DNA of 9,060 bases from Bacillota bacterium (lineage in GTDB: Bacteria > Bacillota > Clostridia > Oscillospirales > Ruminococcaceae), in NCBI GenBank assembly GCA_023413185.1, contig JAEZQD010000118.1, forward strand, positions 1 to 9,060, read 5' to 3'. Both the position numbers and the translations under genes were made by a program. Below the pieces are notes generated by a model. The model ran no database searches, was not told the DNA's origin, and saw nothing but the letters and a program-made list of their open reading frames with translations. Shown here in pieces: positions 1-6,274 of the stretch. Within the stretch, counting starts at the first letter, position 1, and each line of letters begins with the position of its first letter.

Positions 1-118
1 CCGCACGCCGGATGGCGTGTTTATTGACTATAGACTCCACAAACCGCCCACATTTGTGGGCGCCGCACGGTTTTTCGTGCGGTTCAAAACGGTTTCGTTT
101 TGAAGTTTGCTGAGTATA
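1..118 (+). repeat. Four-hairpin structured repeat, left copy
   Basis: This stretch matches the reverse complement of 8936-9053 at 114 of 118 positions; the differences are at 29, 76, 93 and 110. It folds into four consecutive hairpins. The stems are 4-9/14-19 (CACGCC/GGCGTG, loop GGAT), 45-51/56-62 (CGCCCAC/GTGGGCG), 63-69/76-82 (CCGCACG/CGTGCGG, T-rich loop) and 83-91/96-104 (TTCAAAACG/CGTTTTGAA). It ends only 8 nt beyond the stop codon of the minus-strand lipoprotein gene, so it would be transcribed as that gene's 3' UTR and could terminate transcription or protect the message. No coding capacity is visible. It is most likely a dispersed REP/BIME-like or MITE-like chromosomal repeat, and copy number cannot be judged from one window. 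It reaches the window edge, so the outer boundary may be cut. Confidence 0.85.
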
Positions 119-126
119 AAAGAACA

Positions 127-726
127 TCAAGCCAGCGGGTTCATGCTGTCAAAGATATCCTGTATGCCGCCGCATAGCTCGCGGTAGGCGGCAAGGCTGT
201 GCTCTGACATATCGCTTTCATCGCGCACGGGCGTGCTTGCGTAGCATAGGTAATCCCCCCACTCGTCAAGCAGGGTGTTGTTTGCAAAGCCGGTTATCGA
301 TGAAAGATCGGCATCGCTTGATATCTCGCTTTTTTTATACACCGTAACCACAAACACCACCCGAAGGGAGTCGTAAACAGCGGCAAGCTGCTCGTTGTAC
401 TGCTGCTCGCTCATCTCGTCGCCCATAAGCTCAAGTTCTTGAATTTGGTCAAGCGACTCATAGGGCATAAAATCTGCGTACAGTTTGTGTACATAGGGCG
501 TTGTGTCCTGCTCCTGCCCGTTTTCAGTCTCGGAGGTCGCAAACACGCCGCGCTGTGCGTACTGCGAATAGAGTGCGGGAAAACGCAGCGTATACATCTG
601 CGCAAAGCTGCGCTCTACGCCGTCCTGCTCCCCTTCAGTCACAGCGGCCTGTGTGTCGGAACATCCGCTTAAAAACACCGCGAACACGCATAACAGCGTC
701 ATGCAGGCTGGTACAAGTCGCCGCAT
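127..726 (-). CDS. Putative lipoprotein of unknown function (199 aa)
   Basis: This is a secreted, membrane-anchored protein. The N-terminus has two arginines, a hydrophobic stretch (about residues 4-19) and the lipobox LSGC with Cys22 as the predicted lipidation site, leaving about 178 mature residues outside the membrane. The mature part is acidic and Glu/Gln-rich with no recognised catalytic motif, repeat or second membrane helix. The start at 726 is preferred over longer in-frame starts at 780 and 798. A clear AGGAGG lies 9 nt upstream of 726, the signal sequence begins there, and the two longer starts fall on or upstream of the promoter's -10 box. The gene diverges from the exported GHL10-amidase gene at 993, which suggests but does not prove a shared envelope role. 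It ends beside the hairpin repeat. I do not recognise the family, so function is unknown. Lipoprotein assignment is strong. Confidence 0.88.
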   Translation of the reverse strand: MRRLVPACMTLLCVFAVFLSGCSDTQAAVTEGEQDGVERSFAQMYTLRFPALYSQYAQRGVFATSETENGQEQDTTPYVHKLYADFMPYESLDQIQELELMGDEMSEQQYNEQLAAVYDSLRVVFVVTVYKKSEISSDADLSSITGFANNTLLDEWGDYLCYASTPVRDESDMSEHSLAAYRELCGGIQDIFDSMNPLA

Positions 727-778
727 AGGGTTTAACCTCCTCGTAAAGCAGAGTAAAAGTTTGCCTGCTTTTATTTCC

Positions 779-808
779 ATTATACCCCTACGGCACAATT
801 CGCGTCAA
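779..808 (-). promoter_or_regulatory. Sigma-A-type promoter of the lipoprotein gene
   Basis: Read on the minus strand, TTGACG (803-808) and a perfect TATAAT (779-784) are separated by 18 nt. Transcription would start near 772, giving a 5' UTR of roughly 45 nt before the start codon at 726. The match is close to consensus, so basal expression should be strong unless repressed. It also rules out the longer in-frame starts at 780 and 798, which overlap or precede the -10 box. Confidence 0.85.
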
Positions 809-851
809 TGCAGAAAAATGTCGGCAGGTTATGTAAAATGTCCTCAAAGGG

Positions 852-880
852 CTGAATTGGACGGATAAATGTGGTATGAT
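852..880 (+). promoter_or_regulatory. Possible extended -10 promoter for the GHL10-amidase gene
   Basis: TGGTATGAT at 872-880 has the TGn extension plus a good -10 hexamer (TATGAT, 875-880). The -35 position (852-857, CTGAAT) is weak with 17-nt spacing. Extended -10 promoters tolerate a weak -35. The implied 5' UTR is about 105 nt. A second weaker option is TTGCAG (934-939) with TAGATA (956-961). This is a moderate call only. Confidence 0.45.
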
Positions 881-992
881 GACATTGTGCAAGGTAGAAA
901 TAACTGGATTTTTGTCGCCTTTCGCGCAGTATTTTGCAGGAATATGAACACTGCTTAGATAAGAATAGTATACCATTTGAGGAGGACACAAG

Positions 993-3917
993 ATGGCAAA
1001 GCGACTGATGAGACTTTTGGCGGGGGTTATGGCGGTCGGCATACTGCTATCCTGCGGGGTCGGGGTCTATGCAGAGACGACTGACCCGCAAAAAACGCTG
1101 GGGGGTAACGAGCTGCGCGGCGTGTTTGTGGACTCTTTGAATAACAAGGACTTTCCGTCCGCTCCCGGGCTCAGCGAGTCGGCGTTAAAAAAGGAGCTTG
1201 ACGAGATTTTAACCTTTGCGGCGCAAAACAAGCTAAACGCCGTATTCTTTAAGGTGTGCGCCTCGGGGGACGCGCTTTATCACTCCAAGGTGTTACCCGT
1301 TTCGTATTACCTCACCGGCAAGCAGGGCTCGGACATGACGTTTGACCCGCTCGGCTATCTGTGCACCGCCGCCGCAAAGCGCGGCATACGGGTGTTTGCG
1401 TGGATAGACCCGGTGCGCGCAACACTCGGCACACCGGTTTCCGAAGACCTTGAGGCGCTTGAGCGGTATGTGGATCGAACCCAAGGGTACATTCCGCCGC
1501 AGCTATCCTCCGCAAGGGGGGATAATCTGCCCCAGAACAGCATCAGCGCCCAAAGCCCAGCCGCGAAGAACCCCGAATATCTGATTAACGGCGACAGCGG
1601 CGCAAAATACTACGACATCGCAAACCCCGCGGTCAGAACGCTGTTTGCGGATGTCGCCGCCGAGCTTACGGCGGGGTATCCCATCGACGGCGTTTTGCTC
1701 GAGACCGATCTGTACCCCAAAAATTTGGACGACACGAAATCCTACGTAAAATACGGCGGCACAAGCTCGATTGACGAGTTTCGCCAAGACAACGTCACGG
1801 CGCTGGTAAGCGAGGTATCCAAACGGGTCGCCGCCGCCGATAAGTCTGCATTCTTCGGCGTTGCCGCCACAAGTGACGCGTACACGCTGGATAACAGCTA
1901 CGACACCCAGGCGTGGATTGCAGGCGGCATCATCGACTATATCATACCCAGATTGTACACCGCGATTGGGTACGGCGCAGACGACTACAAGACCCGCATA
2001 GAGGGGTGGAAGGACGCCACCTACGGTACGCCGGTACTGCTGATGCCCGCCATAAACAGCGCGGCGCTTGGCGATATCACACACAGCGGCGGCAGCTATA
2101 TGGACCCATCCGAGCTGATGTACCAGATTATGATGGCGCGCAGCTGCTACAGTGACGGGCATGTATACAGCGACAGCACATCGCTCATGACAAACCCCCT
2201 TGACCTGTTCGGCAGGCTGTCGAGGCTTTATCTTGACAGTACGGTGAGCGACCGCACCGGCTCGTTTACCGTAAGCGGCAAGCTGGCCGTTACCCGCCCA
2301 AGCGGCAACATTTCTGTGAGCACTGCCACCTACTTTTTGATGGGTTCCTCAAACCCAAATCAGGATCTTTACGTGAACGGCGAGCTGGTTACAAACCGCG
2401 CACCAGGCGGCACCTTTGGCGTGTTCTTGGACATCCCCGTGGGGAGCACCACCGTGACGGTAACGCAGGGCGATAAAACCATCACCCGTACCATAAAGCG
2501 TGCGTCGGCAACCACGGGTGTAAATAAGATAACAAAGATAAACCAAGGCTCGATGCAGCCGTCCTCAATGGGCGTGGTAAAGAGCGGGCAGAGCTACGAG
2601 GTAAAATGTATCGCGCCGTCGGGCGGCGTTGTGACCGCAAGCATCGGCGACAACGTATGCACGCTCAAGCAGGTGGCAGCAACAGCCGAAAATGGCGTAC
2701 CCGCCACCTATAAGGGGACACTCACGGTAAACGGCGATTACGCCGAGACCCGCACCACAAACCTCGGCAAGGTGACCTATACGCTGCAGTACGGCGGTAA
2801 CACCACACGGTTTACCTCATCGGGGGATCTGTTCTACGTAGGTGCAGACACCACCGCCTCGGTTCGCATACTCGATGACATCACCCTTGTTTACAAGACA
2901 AGCGACGGCACCGACTCGATTACCAACCTACGCAAGGATACCACCGACTACGTCACAGATGAGACCGACACCATGTTTCAGCTTTCGATGGGCGGGTATG
3001 TAAAAAAGTCCGCCGTGACGATGGCAGAGGGCGAAACGATTGCCGCTCCACAGCTTAAGGGCGTTACGCTCGAAAAGGACAACGACGGCGAAGGCTATGT
3101 GCTAAAGGGCGGGGCGGGCATTCCGTTTGCGTTCTCCCGTTCGGGGCAAGAGGTTAGTGTGTCGCTGTACAACCTAAAGGGGTTAGCCGGTATTGATGTT
3201 TCGGGAAGCAGGTTGTTCTCCTCCTGCACGGTAAACGGGCAGACCGCCACCTTTACCGTTAAAAACGGCGCGTCTCTGTGGGGCTACAGCGTAAGCTACC
3301 GCGGCAGCGACGCGGTGCTGTACTTTAAAAAAGCGCCGTCCAAATCGACAAATGCCGACAGGCCACTGGAGGGCATCACCGTAGTGCTCGACCCCGGGCA
3401 CGGCGGTGTCGACCCCGGCGCGCTGGGTCCTGTGGGGGATAGCGGCGCGATGGAAAAGCACCTGACCCTTGCCGTTGCGCAAAAGGCGCGCGCCTACCTT
3501 CAAGAGCTTGGCGCACAGGTGTACCTGACCCGCCAGAGCGACAACGGCGTAACCCAAGCCGACAGGGCGGGGCTTGGCGAACGGGTAAAGGCAGACTTCT
3601 TTTTATCGCTGCACTTTAACAGCACGGCGGAATCGGCAAACTCCAGCAAATCCACCGGCGTGGAGATCTATTACTATACGCCTGGCTCTTCCGGTCTTGC
3701 GCGCAACCTGCTCAACCAGCTTTCGAGCCAAACGGGGCGCAAGGCACGGGACGTATACCGTTCCACCTATGTGGTGACACGCACCTACTACGCGCCCTCG
3801 GTGCTGTGCGAGCTGGGCTTTTTGTCTAACCCCTCGGAGTACGAGCAGATGCTTTCCTCCGGCGACATCGACCGTGCCGCGTACGGCATCGCGCAAGGGA
3901 TACTTGCAAGCTATTAA
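993..3917 (+). CDS. Exported GHL10 glycosidase-like / N-acetylmuramoyl-L-alanine amidase fusion (974 aa)
   Basis: This is a cell-wall hydrolase acting outside the membrane. A signal peptide ends near V-Y-A27. Residues about 41-410 resemble the GHL10/DUF187 glycoside hydrolase fold (LRGVFVDS at 41-48, GDALYHS, YYLTGKQG, FDPL at 117-120, AWIDPVR at 136-142, DGVLLETDLYP at 232-242). About 410-795 is beta-rich: an Ig-like segment, an SH3-like segment and an AMIN-like segment (boundaries uncertain). From about 795 to the end is an Amidase_3 domain with zinc ligands His803 (DPGHGG), Glu821 and His874 (SLHFN), and catalytic Glu940 (CELGFLSN). All amidase residues are intact, so cleavage of the MurNAc-L-Ala amide bond is well supported. 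The GHL10 motifs are altered, so glycosidase activity is uncertain. The start has GAGGAGG 7 nt upstream. The gene is monocistronic, followed by a terminator, and divergent from a lipoprotein gene. Confidence 0.92.
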   Translation: MAKRLMRLLAGVMAVGILLSCGVGVYAETTDPQKTLGGNELRGVFVDSLNNKDFPSAPGLSESALKKELDEILTFAAQNKLNAVFFKVCASGDALYHSKVLPVSYYLTGKQGSDMTFDPLGYLCTAAAKRGIRVFAWIDPVRATLGTPVSEDLEALERYVDRTQGYIPPQLSSARGDNLPQNSISAQSPAAKNPEYLINGDSGAKYYDIANPAVRTLFADVAAELTAGYPIDGVLLETDLYPKNLDDTKSYVKYGGTSSIDEFRQDNVTALVSEVSKRVAAADKSAFFGVAATSDAYTLDNSYDTQAWIAGGIIDYIIPRLYTAIGYGADDYKTRIEGWKDATYGTPVLLMPAINSAALGDITHSGGSYMDPSELMYQIMMARSCYSDGHVYSDSTSLMTNPLDLFGRLSRLYLDSTVSDRTGSFTVSGKLAVTRPSGNISVSTATYFLMGSSNPNQDLYVNGELVTNRAPGGTFGVFLDIPVGSTTVTVTQGDKTITRTIKRASATTGVNKITKINQGSMQPSSMGVVKSGQSYEVKCIAPSGGVVTASIGDNVCTLKQVAATAENGVPATYKGTLTVNGDYAETRTTNLGKVTYTLQYGGNTTRFTSSGDLFYVGADTTASVRILDDITLVYKTSDGTDSITNLRKDTTDYVTDETDTMFQLSMGGYVKKSAVTMAEGETIAAPQLKGVTLEKDNDGEGYVLKGGAGIPFAFSRSGQEVSVSLYNLKGLAGIDVSGSRLFSSCTVNGQTATFTVKNGASLWGYSVSYRGSDAVLYFKKAPSKSTNADRPLEGITVVLDPGHGGVDPGALGPVGDSGAMEKHLTLAVAQKARAYLQELGAQVYLTRQSDNGVTQADRAGLGERVKADFFLSLHFNSTAESANSSKSTGVEIYYYTPGSSGLARNLLNQLSSQTGRKARDVYRSTYVVTRTYYAPSVLCELGFLSNPSEYEQMLSSGDIDRAAYGIAQGILASY

Positions 3918-3971
3918 ACGCCGTATGAATGGTTTTTGCGTCATAAACATACCCGCATGAACATAGTCTGA

Positions 3972-4007
3972 CCTGAGGGCATTACCGCTCTCAGGCCATT
4001 CTTTTTT
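3972..4007 (+). terminator. Rho-independent terminator after the GHL10-amidase gene
   Basis: A stem at 3972-3980/3987-3995 (CCTGAGGGC pairing with GCTCTCAGG, one G-U pair, six-base loop) is followed by a six-T run at 4002-4007. The T run starts six bases after the stem, slightly far for an ideal terminator. It lies 55 bases after the stop codon and before the next promoter, which fits termination. Confidence 0.75.
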
Positions 4008-4028
4008 ATTCAAAAATGTAAAGCGTGC

Positions 4029-4057
4029 TTGACATTTGGCTTAGAGCATGATATGAT
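4029..4057 (+). promoter_or_regulatory. Consensus sigma-A promoter of the XRE/membrane-protein operon
   Basis: A perfect -35 TTGACA (4029-4034), a 17-nt spacer and the -10 TATGAT (4052-4057) lie ahead of the XRE gene. Transcription would begin near 4064, giving a leader of about 36 nt. Such a strong promoter in front of a small repressor gene, with dyad symmetry around it, fits autorepression. Confidence 0.88.
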
Positions 4058-4065
4058 GCGGGTGG

Positions 4066-4077
4066 AAAGTTAACTTT
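4066..4077. promoter_or_regulatory. 12-bp palindrome at the transcription start, candidate XRE operator
   Basis: AAAGTTAACTTT is a perfect palindrome just downstream of the predicted start site. A second symmetry overlaps it: AATGTAAAG (4015-4023) and CTTTACATT (4074-4082) are exact reverse complements flanking the whole promoter. A dimeric XRE protein binding here would block transcription, and binding both arms could loop the promoter. The sequence symmetry is direct; the binding is inferred. Confidence 0.5.
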
Positions 4078-4099
4078 ACATTATAATAGAGGTGGGGCA

Positions 4100-4327
4100 A
4101 TGAAAAACAAACTGGAAGAGCTGCGCAAGCAGCGCGGCATCAGGCAAGAGGAGCTTGCAGACCTGCTAGGGGTCTCGCGCCAGACCATCGGCTCGCTGGA
4201 AAACGGACGCTATAACCCGTCTATCATACTCGCGTTTCGCATCGCACGGTTTTTTGGCTTAACAATTGAACAGATTTTTTTATATGAGGAGAGTGGCAGT
4301 GATGAAGAAAACAATCGTGATATTTAG
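4100..4327 (+). CDS. Small XRE-family (Cro/C1-type) transcriptional regulator (75 aa)
   Basis: This is a compact DNA-binding protein that is almost entirely one helix-turn-helix domain. Helix 2 is about residues 16-23 (QEELADLL) and the recognition helix about 26-35 (SRQTIGSLEN), followed by the typical GRYNPS turn and an AFRIARFFG helix. There is no ligand-binding or oligomerisation domain beyond the core, so it probably acts as a constitutive or partner-controlled repressor. The start is backed by AGAGGTG about 6 nt upstream. Its last 26 bases overlap the start of the downstream membrane-protein gene, so the two are translationally coupled, and the acidic C-terminal tail (about 66-75) lies in that overlap. 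Small XRE regulators paired with a small membrane protein are common in Bacillota. The likely targets are its own promoter and operon, by the palindromes there. Family assignment is firm; target is inferred. Confidence 0.93.
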   Translation: MKNKLEELRKQRGIRQEELADLLGVSRQTIGSLENGRYNPSIILAFRIARFFGLTIEQIFLYEESGSDEENNRDI

Positions 4328-4718
4328 TGTGTTGTTACTGGCAGGGATTGGACTTGTAGTGGCAGGCGGGTATTATAACAGCGAGGCGTTCAAAACAATT
4401 TCGGGGGTATGTATTGGCCTAGGTGCTGGGCTATGCGGCATGAGCATAGCAAAGCTGATTTCCGCGCTCATACTGCGGCGACATCCCGAGCAGCAGCGCC
4501 GCCAGCAGATAGAGGAAAACGACGAGCGTAACGCCGCAATTCGCGATAAGGCGAAAGGTAAGGGCTTTGACGCAATGAGCGTCATCTATGGCACCGCAAT
4601 GCTCATCTGCGTGCTGCTTAACGCGGGGCTTGCGATTATATTGGTCATGGTGGCGGCATACCTCGTGGTTAACGGCGTGCAGCTTTACTATCTTTCAAAA
4701 TACTCCGGCGAGATGTAG
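4302..4718 (+). CDS. Four-helix membrane protein, partner of the XRE regulator (138 aa)
   Basis: This is an integral membrane protein with predicted helices at about 4-22, 32-58, 91-110 and 112-131. Between helices 2 and 3 is a charged segment (about 59-90) with the motif NDERNAAIRDKAKGKG (73-88). Similar E-R-N-x-x-I-x-x-K-A segments occur in DUF2178-like membrane proteins encoded beside small XRE regulators; that family match is from memory and approximate. Start choice: the ATG at 4302 has GAGGAG 10 nt upstream and begins a normal Met-Lys-Lys signal-anchor. In-frame ATGs at 4266 and 4284 would prepend residues encoded within the regulator gene, and 4284 overlaps the Shine-Dalgarno. The 26-nt overlap implies co-expression. 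Function is unknown; candidate roles are stress sensing, immunity or control of the XRE partner. There are no catalytic residues I can identify. Confidence 0.85.
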   Translation: MKKTIVIFSVLLLAGIGLVVAGGYYNSEAFKTISGVCIGLGAGLCGMSIAKLISALILRRHPEQQRRQQIEENDERNAAIRDKAKGKGFDAMSVIYGTAMLICVLLNAGLAIILVMVAAYLVVNGVQLYYLSKYSGEM

Positions 4719-4752
4719 TGCGCCTGCAAGCAAATCTATACGGTAATGCGCG

Positions 4753-4773
4753 AAAGGGGCTTGACACCCCTTT
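4753..4773. promoter_or_regulatory. Inverted repeat centred on the fumC -35 box
   Basis: AAAGGGG (4753-4759) and CCCCTTT (4767-4773) are perfect reverse complements around a seven-base centre that contains the TTGACA hexamer. It could be a repressor operator blocking RNA polymerase, or a small terminator-like hairpin for the upstream operon. The T run is only three bases, so a terminator role is weak. Confidence 0.55.
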
Positions 4774-4789
4774 GCCCAGCCTTTATAGT
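4761..4789 (+). promoter_or_regulatory. Consensus sigma-A promoter of the fumarase-malic enzyme operon
   Basis: TTGACA (4761-4766), a 17-nt spacer and TATAGT (4784-4789) form a near-perfect promoter. The expected start is near 4796, giving a leader of about 50 nt before the fumC ATG at 4845. I see no riboswitch-like structure in that leader. Confidence 0.88.
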
Positions 4790-4844
4790 GGGTTAGGAGC
4801 CGTATTGCAGCGGCACAACGCGATAGGTATTGAGGTGCATACAG

Positions 4845-6227
4845 ATGAGCGAACAAGCAAATCAAAACTTCCGGATAGAGCGGGACTCGATGGGTGAAAT
4901 ACCCGTGCCTGCCGACCGTTACTGGGCGGCGCAAACCCAGCGCAGCCTTGAGAATTTTAAGATTGGCACCGAGAAGATGCCGATTGAGATTATTGGCGCG
5001 TTTGCCGTGCTGAAAAAGGCATGCGCCCTTGCAAACAAGCGTCTGGGTAAGCTCGACGACGAGCGAGCCGATTTGATTGCGCAGGTGTGCGACGAGATTG
5101 CTGGCGGAACGCTGGACGACCATTTCCCCCTGGCGGTTTGGCAGACGGGCAGCGGCACACAATCGAACATGAACGCAAACGAGGTGGTTGCAAACAGGGC
5201 TAACGAGCTGTGCGGCAAACCTCTTTTGCACCCGAACGACCATGTGAATATGTCCCAAAGCTCCAACGACACCTTTCCCACCGCCATGCACATCGCGGCG
5301 GTGACATCAATCAAGCGGCAGCTGCTTCCTTCCCTTGACCTGCTCGCAAACACCCTTGAGCGGCTGGAAAAAGGGAATGTGGATGTCGTCAAATCGGGGC
5401 GTACCCATCTGCAGGACGCAACGCCCATCACCTTTGCGCAGGAGATCAGCGGCTGGCATGCCATGCTTACGACAGCGCGACAGATGATTACGGCGTCGTT
5501 ACCCCCGCTCATGCAGCTTGCGCTGGGCGGCACGGCGGTGGGCACCGGGCTTAATGCACCAACGGGCTTTGCCGAGGAGGCAGCCGCGCAGATTGCGGCG
5601 TTGACGGGTGAGCCGTTTGTGACCGCGCGAAACAAGTTCCATTCCCTTACCGCTAAGGACGAGCTGGTGTTTGCCCACGGCGCATTAAAGGCGCTTGCCG
5701 CAAACCTGATGAAGATTGCAAACGACGTGCGGTGGCTTGCGAGCGGTCCGCGCTGCGGTCTGGGCGAGATTTTTATACCCGAGAACGAGCCTGGCAGCTC
5801 GATAATGCCTGGCAAGGTAAACCCCACCCAGTGCGAGGCGGTGACGATGGTTGCCGTACAGGTGATGGCAAACGACGTGGCGGTGGGTATGTCCGCTTCT
5901 CAGGGCAATTTTGAGCTCAATGTATTTATGCCGGTGTGCATCTATAATTTTTTGCAGTCGGTTCGCCTGCTCGCGGATGCAATGCGCTCGTTTCACGACC
6001 ATTGCGCGGTGGGCATTGTGGCAAACCGCGAGAAGATGGCGCACAACCTGCACAACTCGCTGATGCTGGTGACGGCGCTTTCCCCCTACATCGGCTACGA
6101 CAACGCGGCAAGGTGCGCAAAGTACGCGTATGAGCACAACACCTCGCTGCGCGAGTCTGCCGTGACGCTGGGGCTGCTGAGCGCCGAGCGGTTTGACGAG
6201 GTGTTCCACCCCGAGGGGATGGTATAG
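4845..6227 (+). CDS. fumC: Class II fumarate hydratase (460 aa)
   Basis: This enzyme reversibly hydrates fumarate to (S)-malate in the cytoplasm, as a homotetramer without an iron-sulfur cluster. Superfamily signatures are complete: GSGTQSNMNANEV near the N-terminus, SSNDTFPTAMH, GRTHLQDATP with His188, and the GSSIMPGKVNP loop with Ser318. His188 and Ser318 fall at the same numbers as the E. coli FumC catalytic residues, which supports the start at 4845. That ATG has GAGGTG 7 nt upstream; an in-frame TTG at 4830 would sit just before that Shine-Dalgarno and is rejected. Length is normal for the family. It is first in an operon with malic enzyme, 47 nt away, so the pair connects fumarate, malate and pyruvate. 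Aspartase and argininosuccinate lyase are relatives, but the close FumC-type motifs make fumarase the best reading. Confidence 0.95.
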   Translation: MSEQANQNFRIERDSMGEIPVPADRYWAAQTQRSLENFKIGTEKMPIEIIGAFAVLKKACALANKRLGKLDDERADLIAQVCDEIAGGTLDDHFPLAVWQTGSGTQSNMNANEVVANRANELCGKPLLHPNDHVNMSQSSNDTFPTAMHIAAVTSIKRQLLPSLDLLANTLERLEKGNVDVVKSGRTHLQDATPITFAQEISGWHAMLTTARQMITASLPPLMQLALGGTAVGTGLNAPTGFAEEAAAQIAALTGEPFVTARNKFHSLTAKDELVFAHGALKALAANLMKIANDVRWLASGPRCGLGEIFIPENEPGSSIMPGKVNPTQCEAVTMVAVQVMANDVAVGMSASQGNFELNVFMPVCIYNFLQSVRLLADAMRSFHDHCAVGIVANREKMAHNLHNSLMLVTALSPYIGYDNAARCAKYAYEHNTSLRESAVTLGLLSAERFDEVFHPEGMV

Positions 6228-6274
6228 CACGCGTCCGCCGTTACGGCAACACCAACCGAAAGGAAGTTTATTGC

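Noticed and set aside
1..118. Hairpin series as a CRISPR-like array
   Set aside because: The four hairpins differ in sequence and are not regularly spaced direct repeats; no cas gene is present.
887..992. Riboswitch in the GHL10-amidase leader
   Set aside because: Only a weak GCAGT/ACTGC pairing is visible and nothing matches a riboswitch core that I know.
1044..1058. Lipobox reading (LLSC, Cys21) for the GHL10-amidase
   Set aside because: Leu at the -2 position is atypical, and a normal signal peptidase I site (V-Y-A27) follows. A lipid anchor is not excluded, but is less likely.
1503..2162. Antisense ORF (219 aa) inside the GHL10 domain
   Set aside because: It mirrors the codon pattern of the real gene, and has no recognisable domain.
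4082..4087. TATAAT as a second promoter for the XRE gene
   Set aside because: No -35 hexamer lies 16-18 bases upstream, and transcription from it would start inside the Shine-Dalgarno or start codon.
4830..4844. TTG at 4830 as the fumC start
   Set aside because: It lies just before the GAGGTG that serves the ATG at 4845, and the 4845 start gives catalytic residue numbers equal to E. coli FumC.
4919..5827. Long antisense ORF (302 aa) inside fumC
   Set aside because: It is entirely opposite a well-supported gene and has no recognisable motif or Shine-Dalgarno; high-GC genes commonly give such shadows.
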